Source: Craspedostauros australis | Taxonomy: Eukaryota > Bacillariophyta > Bacillariophyceae > Mastogloiales > Achnanthaceae | Direction of reading: 5' to 3' | Assembly: GCA_026770025.1 (NCBI GenBank) | Contig: JAMXDE010000023.1 | Location: 186,001 to 250,000 of the forward strand | DNA length: 64,000 nucleotides | Shown: piece after piece, positions 11,307-21,089 of the stretch | How the letters are laid out: each line of letters begins with the position of its first letter | How positions within the stretch are numbered: position 1 is the stretch's first letter | Made by a program: the position numbers and the translations under genes | The notes under the pieces: model-generated | Told to the model about the DNA's origin: nothing | The model's database searches: none | The model's input: the letters and a program-made list of their open reading frames with translations, nothing else

Positions 11307-11631
11307 AGAGAGCAGAGCAGAGTGCTCTCTGGAGAGAGTGCTCTGCAATGAGGCGTTCTGCTCCGCTACTATTAGTGAGTCTGTTCTCGTGATCCACAAT
11401 CATCCGTTGTTGGTGTCCGTGCTTGCGCCTTCGACGGCGTACCGTAGCTCGCATCTTTGGCAGTGTGAAGGCCGCGAGATGTTCCACAATTACGAGTAGA
11501 TTTGATCCTGAACCGTTGCGGTGCGAGTAACGTGCGGAATAAATGCCCCACTGTGTTTGGTTGTGGTACGGCACGGCACTTTGCGAGTCCATGTGTCAAG
11601 ACATAGAGTACCGCAGTCGCCCTCCGACCCA
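11307..11631. other. convergent 3' intergenic region
   Basis: A 325-bp gap between the convergent P450 and glycosyltransferase-like genes. It presumably holds both 3' UTRs. Apart from a short GAGAGAGCAG/GTGCTCTC direct and inverted repeat cluster just after the P450 stop (about 11305-11345), nothing stands out. Confidence 0.5.
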
Positions 11632-13086
11632 TCATTCGTCTTCATTCAGCGCGGTCCGCTCAAAGTCGTCCTCGCTGAGGATGCCGCCGCGTTCCACGTA
11701 GGCTCGATACTCCGCCATGCGCCGTTTGAAGAGTGGCGCATCGGTGCCGCGTCCGTTGGCATGGCTCTCCATGCGTATTCCCGAGTAGGGATTCTGCGGG
11801 ATCTGCGGCAGCTCTTTTCGCAGGAGCAGGTGGAGGTCCAGCGCATTGAGCAGTTCTTTGGACGGTCCCTCGATTTTCACCGGGCCCGACTGGTCAGCTT
11901 CACGCGCGTCCTCCTTGTGACCGCCCATGCGCCCCTTGCGGCCAAACCGTCTGTAGTTCTTATTGGGGAGATGCAGGATGGTGAATTCACCGAACTTGTC
12001 GACCGGGATCAGCTGCTGGACGCCGCAGTGACTTTTCCCGTACAGCTGCTGAGACGACATCCAAACGCGCTGCGTCCCCTCCGCGGGCTGCGACGGCCGA
12101 TCCTTCAATCCCGGCCGGAACTTCCTCCGATCAAATTCGCATCCCGGCTTGTCGCGCCATGCCTTCAGCAGATCCCTCGTCGCGAGGTACATGCCCTGGT
12201 GGTGATTCTGCATATGCACGTACTTGCGTGGCAGCTTGGCGTTGGCTGGGATTTCGCTGACCGAATTCGGAATCGTCGGATGCCACGAGTGCTCCCAGTA
12301 CACGCGCGTGACGTTCTGCGTGGCGTGCCTCGTCCTGTCGTCGATGACGATGTCGGGCGGGTAGTTGTATTCGTACCGTGCGACGCCGACGTTGTAGTTT
12401 GTGGACTCTTCAGGTCCGAGCAATCGCTGGATCTCCATCGTCTCGGACATGTACGCCGCGACCGTCTTGGGGGAGACCCTGATGTCGTCCTCGGAATAGA
12501 TGAACAGATCGTAGTCATCGATTTTTTCGTAAAACAGCGGTCTGTGAAAGTCCACGAGCCGAAGGCGGACGGATGAATCCTTGAGGTGTATCGTGATCGT
12601 GAAGCCTGCGCGCGGCGATGGATTCGTGCACACGAACCTCGTGTTGAGCATGTCGATGAGGGTGACGGGCCACGGGATGGTGGCGAACACGACCACATCC
12701 ACGTTCGATCCCGCAGCGCAGAGATCGAAGTACGCGTCCAGCACTTCCTCAAGATGGGGCATCTGGCTGAAATCGTACGCGGCGAGCGCCACGAGGACCT
12801 TCAGCCCGTCCAGCTGCGACGGAACTGGGATGGCGGCATTTCGATGGCCGTCATCTTCTGCGTGGAGGCTGCGTTCCGCGATCGGCAAGGCGGGTGCCTT
12901 GCTCTTGGGAAGCAGCGTGCTCTGCCTGTGATCCTGCTCCGCCATTCGCAGGAAGCCGTAGTTGATGAAGAACGTCGTCGCGCACATGCATCCCATCAAG
13001 AAGGGCAGAATGAGGCTGACTGCGGAAGACTTTCCTCCTGCCTTGCGATCCGTCCGAACACGCTTCGTCGACGAGACCTTCACCAT
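11632..13086 (-). CDS. type II membrane glycosyltransferase-like protein
   Basis: A single-exon gene of 484 aa starting at the ATG at 13086. A further in-frame region upstream is rejected because the short basic N-terminus followed by one hydrophobic segment (about residues 23-45) gives a standard Golgi type II anchor. After a linker the lumenal part contains a YDLFIYSEDDI stretch, which resembles the acidic metal-binding region of GT-A glycosyltransferases, and a conserved-looking aromatic region (YWEHSWHP, QNHHQGMY). I do not recognise the exact family. Function is inferred from topology and the acidic motif only; substrate and donor are unknown. It is convergent with the P450. Confidence 0.6.
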   Translation of the reverse strand: MVKVSSTKRVRTDRKAGGKSSAVSLILPFLMGCMCATTFFINYGFLRMAEQDHRQSTLLPKSKAPALPIAERSLHAEDDGHRNAAIPVPSQLDGLKVLVALAAYDFSQMPHLEEVLDAYFDLCAAGSNVDVVVFATIPWPVTLIDMLNTRFVCTNPSPRAGFTITIHLKDSSVRLRLVDFHRPLFYEKIDDYDLFIYSEDDIRVSPKTVAAYMSETMEIQRLLGPEESTNYNVGVARYEYNYPPDIVIDDRTRHATQNVTRVYWEHSWHPTIPNSVSEIPANAKLPRKYVHMQNHHQGMYLATRDLLKAWRDKPGCEFDRRKFRPGLKDRPSQPAEGTQRVWMSSQQLYGKSHCGVQQLIPVDKFGEFTILHLPNKNYRRFGRKGRMGGHKEDAREADQSGPVKIEGPSKELLNALDLHLLLRKELPQIPQNPYSGIRMESHANGRGTDAPLFKRRMAEYRAYVERGGILSEDDFERTALNEDE

Positions 13087-13645
13087 GGTGGAACTGGGGC
13101 GTATATTATTATGCAAGTGGCTGCAGCAGTCCTGGTGGTAGCATCGACTCGTACAATTACCGGTGGAAGGGTGGGTCCATGGGAGAAAGCTGTTGTGTGC
13201 AATGGGCCTGGCTTTGGACGGTTGCTCGTTGCGGTTGTGATTGCCACCTATTGTGATTGCCACCTATTGTTGTTGTTGTTGTTTCGCTATTTTTGTGACC
13301 GTTGGAGGAGTCGTACACGGCTGTGGTACTCGTACTCGTACTCGTACGGACACGGAAATCGACACAAAACTGGAACCAGAAACGTTGCCGTCGTTTTCAG
13401 AGAGGTCACAAGTGAGGATCGTGTGACCAAGGAGGGCGAAAGAAGCAGCACTTCCCTTCCCAACGATCAGGGCATCTGGACACAACAACCTTTGTGTATC
13501 AAACAATCATATTAATAGAATATAATACATGGAGTAAAGTCCCCCACTGGATGATACGACAACACGATATGGCACAGAAAGTATTGCGTCTCGATTCTAA
13601 CAGGCCCATTGTTCTATACTATCTCGTTGAGAATCCAACACCGAT
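13087..13645. other. intergenic region with CTCGTA microsatellite
   Basis: This lies between the glycosyltransferase-like start and the 3' end of mL53, both on -. It includes a TTGTTG run at about 13265-13285 and a short (ACTCGT)n tract at about 13326-13346. It is AT-rich near 13500-13535. No gene is seen. Confidence 0.4.
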
Positions 13646-14515
13646 CTAATCATCGAGCGACTTGCCGGCAATTTCGTACTCGTTGTCCATCGAGTTCAGA
13701 CCAAGGTGCACATCAAACATAATCTCCTTCACATCGTAGTGCTGGCTCTCGAAGCGTTTCTGCTTGGTCGTTTGCATCCACATTTCGTGGTGGAGCACCA
13801 CAGTCCGTCCATTGCATTACATGAGTTCCGTAACATGTTCGCCATCATTTCATCAATCCATTTCGCAGAGCAGCATGCCGCAGAGACATCATTTGTCGCC
13901 GTTGCCATCATCATCATGTTCATTCCAACCGATGTTGCACATATGAAGCGGGTGGTAAGCAAAAAAGGTCAGATGGATATGGGAAGAAAGCGCACAGCCC
14001 AGCACAAGCAGTGCCGCATACCATCGAACGAGGTTTCGCAAGAAATCAAGTCGCGACGAAGAGCAGGGAGGTTCCACAGTCCATGTGACGACCAATCCAA
14101 CCTTTCGTCGCGGAGTCATGGCTCCGAGTCGATAAATCCTTACCTGAGTATCGTCCACAAATGTGAACACCACAGTTGGCTCATCGGGAGTATTCAGAAC
14201 CTTCGCGTTGACCTTGAGATTTGGATTTTCTTTCTGAAATCTCGTGGCCTGCATCTGTCGCCAGAGCTCTCGTGCGGATCTTGTTCGAGCATCAAAGGCT
14301 GTCGTGAGATGGATGCAGTGCCCGTGCGAGAGACACGATGGAGAGAGAGAGAGAGACAGGGCAGGTCAAAAGTGAGCGATACGGTGAAGCTGCGCAATCG
14401 AACGGTGGAAGCATAATGATCGCTCATTGCAGTACTCACGGTTGAATGATATGTCCACCTGCTTCACGTAACGAAACAAACGCGCCGAGACGTCCTTTCC
14501 AAATTTGATCGGCAT
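13646..14515 (-). CDS. MRPL53: mitochondrial large-subunit ribosomal protein mL53
   Basis: Three short exons, 14515-14440, 14298-14144 and 13759-13646, join in frame to a 114-aa basic protein. The donors are GTGAGT and GTAAGG; the acceptors are CAG. The N-terminus (VKQVDISFNPFDARTRSAREL) followed by NPNLKVNAKV and a VVFTFVDDTQ strand matches the mL53 thioredoxin-like fold in the L51/S25/CI-B8 superfamily. Human MRPL53 has the same VKQV...CPF...LNC..I...VDVLFGDG pattern. It is a structural protein of the mitoribosome. The copia element at 14722 lies 206 bp upstream of the start codon, so the promoter or 5' UTR may be displaced. Exon 3 is placed by the only acceptor that keeps the frame open. 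Confidence 0.78.
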
Positions 14516-14721
14516 CCTGTGATCCTACTGCGGGTATATGCACTCGTTTTGACGACGATGGCTGGGGCGGATCCAATCGCTTCTTGTGTTCGACTTGGTT
14601 GTGGTTGATCGCTGGTCGTCGCGGACGTCAAAACCACAGTGTTGCAAGTCTGTTGCTGGTGCTGTCTGTGCGGAAGAGGATGTTCTTCGCTTCGTATTGG
14701 TATGGTAGATTGCGAGTATAG
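14516..14721. promoter_or_regulatory. remaining proximal 5' flank of mL53
   Basis: These 206 bp lie between the mL53 start codon and the copia LTR. They end with the target duplication TATAG at 14717-14721. Before the insertion the native upstream DNA was the sequence that now begins at 20554. Confidence 0.6.
14717..14721. repeat. target-site duplication, left copy (TATAG)
   Basis: The five bases TATAG directly before the 5' LTR are repeated exactly at 20554-20558 after the 3' LTR. A 5-bp duplication is the normal size for copia integrases. Confidence 0.9.
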
Positions 14722-14880
14722 TGACAGCTTTCACTGTACTTCTTACCTCTTTACTAATCGTATTAATCAAATACTGGTCGGAGATTGTCCTCGGACAACT
14801 CACAATAAAACAACAAGAGCTCCGACCAGGGCACGCAACAACGGGCCAATCAGTCTCAGTAGTTACTTGCACGTTTGACA
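14722..14880 (+). repeat. 5' LTR (159 bp)
   Basis: It is identical by eye to 20395-20553. A 10-bp inverted repeat (CTGGTCGGAG at 14774-14783 and its complement at 14820-14829) encloses a 36-nt loop carrying an AATAAA at 14804-14809, which suits a polyadenylation signal presented on a hairpin. Confidence 0.95.
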
Positions 14881-14934
14881 GATTAAGAGTCGTGATATCA
14901 CCAACAAGCTTATCACTATACCACCACTTCCACC

Positions 14935-16311
14935 ATGACGAGAATGATCAACAACAAGGCAGTAGCAGGATACATCAAGGAGCTTGTCGGGCTGAACGAG
15001 CAGCAGATGTCCTTCATCACGAGCACTCTTGGACGCATCGACAATGCCATCCGCCTCACCGACCAAGAAATCGTGGACTCTTTGGTTCATTCCCCATCTC
15101 TCAATGCCGTCAACATCGGTAACGTCATGCGCATCTTCGAATACGCACGTCACAACGCCGTCGACGACACAACGAACTGGGAAGCCATCCATGACTTCAA
15201 CGAAGGTCGCAACTACAAGCTGCCAACCATCGACTCATCAGTGGCGATCTCGACGACCAAACTTCGTCTCGAGATGGACATGAAGACAGCGGCCGCAGCC
15301 GTGCAAACCAACGAGATGGTTGTGCGCTCGCCGCAACGCGGAGGCGCAAGCATGCGCTCTCCATCAACACCTACCAACTGGCGCTATGACAAGGTTTCCA
15401 TCCCCGATCCTCTCCCTTTCTCCGGTCTGAACGAAGACTGGCGCGATTGGAAGATATCGTTCGAGCGGTCCATGGTGACCACTCGATTCTCCAAGTACAT
15501 GGACCAGGAGCGTCCAGCTGGATACGAACAGCACGTTGACCGGCAGTTCCATTCGGTCATCAACGCACTGACCTATCAGGGAGACGCCGATTTCCTCGTC
15601 TCCGCCAACCGCAACAGCGGACATGATGCCTGGCAAGCATTAATCCAGCTCTACGAATCTGAGGAGAACCAGGCGCAAACAGTTGCCGAGCAAGAGGTCT
15701 ACGTGACTCAACTCTCCTTCGACGGATCAGAGCCATTCACCAAGTACGTCAACGCGTTCTCCAAGTCTATTCAAGTCATGAAGGACAACGGCAAGGACAT
15801 GACGGAAGAGCACATCATTGCGCAATTCTTCCGCAATATACGCGATGAACGATACATGAGCGAGGTGTCGCGTCTCCGAAAGCAGAAGCTCACCTTCGCA
15901 GAGATCCGCAAGGAACTCATGGAACATGATCGTGTGCTGACCAACATCGAGGCACATCAATCTCCTCGGCGCAACCGCCGATTCCAAACCAAGCAGGGCG
16001 GACGCAACGACCGCAAGCGACCACATGATGGCCAATCCGGCGACCGCAAATCCGCGCCCGCATTTCAGCTGTCGGACAGCGTATTCAGACGCCTCCCAGC
16101 CTGCCAACAGGCGCTCCTTGTGGAGGCCACGAGGCACTACCGCAAGAACGGGAAGAACATCGACGATGAGACCCTCAAGAAACTCAAGCCAGCGGAGTTC
16201 GCACAGAATCTCCAGCTGCCGCTCACACGCAGAGCAGCCAAGCGCGACCGGCCCCACGGGACCCCGACTCGCGACGGCAAGAAACGCGGATCATTCGGCG
16301 ACAGCTCTTGA
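14935..16311 (+). CDS. copia gag protein
   Basis: A 458-aa protein starting 54 bp after the 5' LTR. The middle part has the copia gag pattern (WRDWKISFERSM; then a DAWQALIQLYE-type stretch and KYVNAFSKSI) that builds the virus-like particle. The C-terminus is very basic (RRNRRFQTKQGGRNDRKR), but I see no CCHC zinc knuckle. It ends at TGA 16309-16311. The same reading frame is open immediately after this codon into the protease region, so gag and pol are separated by a single stop rather than a frameshift. Confidence 0.85.
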   Translation: MTRMINNKAVAGYIKELVGLNEQQMSFITSTLGRIDNAIRLTDQEIVDSLVHSPSLNAVNIGNVMRIFEYARHNAVDDTTNWEAIHDFNEGRNYKLPTIDSSVAISTTKLRLEMDMKTAAAAVQTNEMVVRSPQRGGASMRSPSTPTNWRYDKVSIPDPLPFSGLNEDWRDWKISFERSMVTTRFSKYMDQERPAGYEQHVDRQFHSVINALTYQGDADFLVSANRNSGHDAWQALIQLYESEENQAQTVAEQEVYVTQLSFDGSEPFTKYVNAFSKSIQVMKDNGKDMTEEHIIAQFFRNIRDERYMSEVSRLRKQKLTFAEIRKELMEHDRVLTNIEAHQSPRRNRRFQTKQGGRNDRKRPHDGQSGDRKSAPAFQLSDSVFRRLPACQQALLVEATRHYRKNGKNIDDETLKKLKPAEFAQNLQLPLTRRAAKRDRPHGTPTRDGKKRGSFGDSS

Positions 16312-19300
16312 CAACCAACGGCGGGCACACTTCGCCGTCAGTCTGAGGTTGCCATCCGTATCAAGCCCCGCGACTGTAGGGGGGAGACGCGTACAGCTGC
16401 AGAGGGACGGCCCAAGCGTGCACGCATTGTGGAACCCCGAGTGCCGCCGTCGAGCATAACCCACCCGCATGTCGAGCACTGTCTTCGCAGGGCAAGAGTG
16501 ATGGACGGTAGCCAGGGCTACATCATATTGGACTCAGGGGCGGACGGCGACATCGTGCATGAATCCGGATGGGTGGTGACCCGACAACACAAGCAGACTT
16601 TCCAAGCCCGCGGGGCGACAATGGAATCACACATCGAGACCTTCCAGATGGTCGACGCGGTGGCAGCATATGAATCACCCACAGGGGATGTGGTTCTGAT
16701 CAAGGCAAACTACGTGGCGCTCGACGAGCACCCAAGGCAGACAGAATCGTTGATGAATACTCATCATATGCGCGCGTCCGGACTGAACGTCTACGATTGC
16801 CTAATTCAACACCAAGGGCAACAGCGCATCGCGTCAGGGGGGATCAGTATACCACTGGCCAATCATGACGGCAACACTCTGCGCATACCCATACGAAAAC
16901 CGACGGCTCATGAGCTCGATAACATTACTAAGCATATCACGATATGCGACAGACACCAACGACTTCGACGTAACAACCAACGGGTTGACTTCGGCGAAGT
17001 GTTCAAGCATCTCCCACAGCAGGTGGTTGAGAAGACCATGGCGGCATCAACCCAGCTGGCGGACCGACCGATCGAGGCCGAGTCACGACTCATCCCACGG
17101 CAGTACCGTACGCAGCGCGCAGGGGTATTGCAGCCACACCGGCTACACGGAAGAGTTGACACCGATCCATTCTTTTCCACCATCCAGTCGATCTGACACT
17201 ACAAATGCTTCCAGCTGTTCATACACAGCGAATCCAAGCTGATTTGGACCAAGCCACTCCGACGGGAGGCGATGGCGCCAGGGGCGCTGACCGACTTCAT
17301 CCTCAACGTTGGAGCACCAGACCTACTCGTTTCCGACAATTCACAAGTGCAATCGGGCAAGGCATGGAAGGCGGTAACATCCAAGCACATGATCAAGCAT
17401 TCGTTCACAACGCCAATGAACCAGAATCAGAACCGAGCGGAACGCGCTATCGGAGACATCAAGCGGCATGCGTATCAACTCATTTGGGCGGCATCTGCGC
17501 CACTCGAATTCTGGTGCTACGCTGTTCAGCACGCTGTCGACGTTTGGAACTTCACGGCCAAGGCCAGCATCCAATGGAAGACGCCGATCGAACTTGCTCG
17601 GGGCAATACACCTGACATCTCTATGTTTCGTTTCACTTTCTTCCAGCCGGTGTGGTTCTTCGAACCGATGACGAAGTTCCCGGCTCATCCCTTCAAGCCA
17701 GGATATTTCCTGGGAATCGCATGGGATCATGGCGATCCATTTACATACCACATCTGGTCGCCGAAGGCCGACGACATCAAGAAAGGCACAGCACTCGTCC
17801 GGAATATCGTGAAACCGCGAATTTTGGAGAATGCAGAGGTGCCACGGATCACTGACGAGGAAATACAACGGATCGCTCGACTCGACCTCATACACTACAA
17901 GACCAGGGGCGCTTCGGGGGACAGGGCGCGCACCAAGACGATGCCAGCTGAGCTCGCTCGACAGGTCCGCGAGGCCATCGACGCGATTGCTGTGCGGTCA
18001 GGGGCGGCGGCTTGCATTCCGGAACCTGGACCCGAACGGGTCAGGGGCGTCGAGGTCGACGCAAATACTACTCCATCGGAGGATCAATGGTTTGGGCGGC
18101 CGAACATCGTACCAGACGACGATGGCATGCGCGGACAGAACGCCGCTGGCATGATATCGGATGACGACGACGACGGCGACGACATTCCAGACGATGACAT
18201 CTCAGTGGAGTCCGACGGCTCGGCGGCGGAACCTATGCCGGATCCACCGGAGCAGCGGGCTCAGGGGCGTCAAAGCTCTCTTGCAGAGCGCGAACACGAT
18301 GAAATGTTCCAGAATCAGGTCGACAAGGTCGATCCAAATGAACCAGACATCACCAGCATCATCGGACACAGCTTCCGAGACGGACATCTACACCTCCACG
18401 CGAGGTGGGCAAGCGATGACACACAATGGTTTCGATATGATATCCTACGGGCGGATCATCCAGAGCTCGTGGCTCGCTACATTGTCGCGAACAAGCCTAC
18501 TCGACACGGACGGCACAATCGTCAATCGCAAACGATGTTGAAATGGGCAACCCATGCACTACGAGCGATCAGACGGCGCATCCAACGAATAGAGCGCACG
18601 CATCAATTCTCGATCGACGGCAACGACAACGTGACAATCATACGACGGGTCCGGCCAGGAAAGAAGAAGCAGAAGAAAGACTTCTTCGCAACTGTATTTC
18701 AATACGGAGTCGAGGTTCCACGCAACATGAAACACGCTTTGCAACTCGATCAGGCCAACAACAACGACATGTGGAAGGCAGCAGCCAAGAAGGAGATCGA
18801 TGCACTCATCGACCTCGACTGCTTCGAATTCCATCCGTCAACACATCGACCATCATCCGAATACCAGAGCACAAAGCTCAGACTCATCTTCGCAGTCAAG
18901 CAGGACCTGAGACGCAAGGCACGACTCGTGGCGGGAGGACACCTCATCGAGCTGGCAGATAACATTCGTGTCTACTCATCGACAGTCAAGTCGACCAGCG
19001 TGAGAATACTCGACGTCATTGCCGACGCGAACAAACTGGACCAGCTCTGCGGCGATGTCGGCAACGCATTCGTCAACGCATATACCAACGAGAAGATATA
19101 CGCAACAGCAGGCAAGGAATTCGATCACCGGGAAGGCCAGACAATTGTGCTCAAGAAAGCATTGTACGGGCTCAGATCCAGTGCACAACGATTCCACGCA
19201 CACTTTGCGAACACACTATCCTCGATGGGATTCAAGCCATCACGACATGACCAGGACGTCTGGATCAGACTTCGCGACGAGTCCGGATATGACTACATCT

Positions 19301-20397
19301 GCACACATGTGGACGACTTCAAGATCGTGGCAAAGGACCCACAGAAATATATGAAGTCCATTCAGCAGGTATACACGATCAAGGACATCGGACCTCCCAA
19401 GTACTACCTTGGGAACGACTATTCCAGGAATGCCAAGGGCAAATGGAGCGTTGGATGTGACAAGTACATTGCCAACGCACTGGACAAAGTCGAGCGCCAA
19501 CACGGGCAGCTACACAACCAGCACGTTCCTATGCGGAACAAGGATCATCCAGAGACGGACGATACCGAACTACTAACACCTGACGAGCAACAGCAGTTCC
19601 AGCAGCTCATCGGCATGCTGAACTGGGTCGTTCAGCTCGGACGTTTCGACGTCGCATTTGCAACTTCTTCACTTTCACGTTTCACTGCATCACCACGCAA
19701 GGGACACCTCGTGCGAGCGCTCAAGATATGGGGCTATCTCAAGCACAAGGCCACTCTCCGCACACAGATCGACTCCAAGCCAATGATATTCGACAACTTC
19801 CCATCGACTCCATCCAATCCGAAATTGGTGGCGCAAATGAAGGAGGAATACCCAGAAGCTATGGAGGACCTCGACAGCGGTGCTCCAGCGGCAATCTACC
19901 CGGAACTACCAATGTATGCATTCGTGGACGCGGACCATGCTCATGATCTGGTCACGCGACGATCCAACACCGGCATCATTCTTTTCCTTGGCAGAACGCC
20001 TGTCTACTTCTCCAGCAAGCGGCAGACATCGGTTACCACATCGACATACGGCGCGGAATTCAATGCACTGCGCTCGGTGACTGAAGAGATTATTGCACTC
20101 AGATATGCTCTCCGATCGCTGGGAGTTCATGTCAAGTCTCCAACCATCACATTCTGCGACAATAAGGCTGTGATCTCGAACACGACGATCGCGGACAGCC
20201 TGCTACAAAAGAAACACGTGGCCATATCGTTCCACAGAGTGCGCGAGTCCGTTGGAGCCGGGATATTGGTCCCAATATACGTTCCTTCGAAGCTCAACTT
20301 CGCGGATATGCTCACAAAGGCACTGGCACGGCCAGATCTAACCACTTTTGTCACAGCTCTGTTCTACGGAGGTCATCCTCAAGATCAAGGGGCGTGA
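16312..20397 (+). pseudogene. copia pol (protease-integrase-RT-RNase H) with internal TGA
   Basis: This continues the gag frame. The protease D-S-G is at 16531. The integrase triad has its first Asp near 17160, the second at 17335 and Glu at 17440, giving the 35-residue spacing. The RT region is about 18700-19440 with HVDD at 19306-19317, where the usual first residue is Y. RNase H is about 19910-20330. A second TGA at 17194-17196 falls inside the integrase core, between its first catalytic Asp and the next beta strand. At that place a broken integrase is expected unless the codon is read through. The pol stop at 20395-20397 overlaps the first bases of the 3' LTR. Confidence 0.8.
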
Positions 20398-20553
20398 CAG
20401 CTTTCACTGTACTTCTTACCTCTTTACTAATCGTATTAATCAAATACTGGTCGGAGATTGTCCTCGGACAACTCACAATAAAACAACAAGAGCTCCGACC
20501 AGGGCACGCAACAACGGGCCAATCAGTCTCAGTAGTTACTTGCACGTTTGACA
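20395..20553 (+). repeat. 3' LTR (159 bp)
   Basis: It is identical by eye to the 5' LTR and is followed by the target duplication TATAG at 20554-20558. The stop codon of pol shares its TGA with the first three LTR bases. Confidence 0.95.
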
Positions 20554-21089
20554 TATAGTATGTGCATCAGGCAACGAGTACCAGAGAGAGCACGGATGAT
20601 GTGTGTTGTGGTTGATTGATGTGGATGATGTCCCCGAAAGGCACGGAAACAGCTTCCAACGTGACGACGAACGGACGGTGGACGGACGGACGAAAGATGA
20701 GCGCGGATGCGCAACTAAACACCAACAAATAAACACTGTCCCACTACCACTGATGCCACCGCTATGCACATGCGCACGCAACAAGACGCATGGCTACCAT
20801 ACGCAGAGACATAGCATACAACTATATCATATCATACAACAGTAGAAGCGCAGATCCGTGTTGCATTGCATTAGAGTGCATGCTATTTTGCTTGAGCGTA
20901 TGGAGCACCAGATCGAAGTCGACGAAGCGAATATTTTGCGAATGACCTGAATAGAACGTACCAATCCACTCTGCTCGTATCGTGCGATACATACGAGTAC
21001 ATGCTCCACGCCAGTCCCTTCGATGTTTCTGCTATGTCACAGGTCGGCATCCAGGAGATGTTGCTGTGCATTCGCTTTAAATTTGAAAT
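20554..21089. other. intergenic region right of the copia element
   Basis: It starts with the right TATAG duplication. It was originally continuous with 14721 and so is the former distal upstream region of mL53 as well as the 3' flank of the GET2-like gene. No gene is seen. There is a short AT-rich segment at about 20820-20840. Confidence 0.5.

Larger units (their letters stand above)
14722..20553 (+). mobile_element. complete Ty1/copia retrotransposon with identical LTRs
   Basis: The element is 5,832 bp long with 159-bp LTRs (14722-14880 and 20395-20553). They begin TGACAG and end TTGACA, look identical base for base, and are flanked by TATAG duplications. The order is gag, protease, integrase, RT, RNase H in one frame. 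Two TGA codons (16309-16311 and 17194-17196) break that frame. Identical LTRs point to recent insertion. The purine-rich stretch just before the 3' LTR (AAGATCAAGGGGCG) is the likely polypurine tract. The bases after the 5' LTR do not match the usual copia primer-binding site for initiator tRNA-Met, so the primer is unknown. Confidence 0.95.

Noticed and set aside
11521..12576. 351-codon frame on + opposite the glycosyltransferase-like gene
   Set aside because: It is rich in Arg, Val and Leu from antisense codons, with no motif; the - strand has a membrane anchor and the EDD motif.
16309..17196. a changed genetic code with TGA as sense, suggested by TGA codons in copia pol
   Set aside because: Several intact genes in the window end at TGA in the expected place (hydrolase, left copia, thus the standard code), so the copia stops are element-specific.
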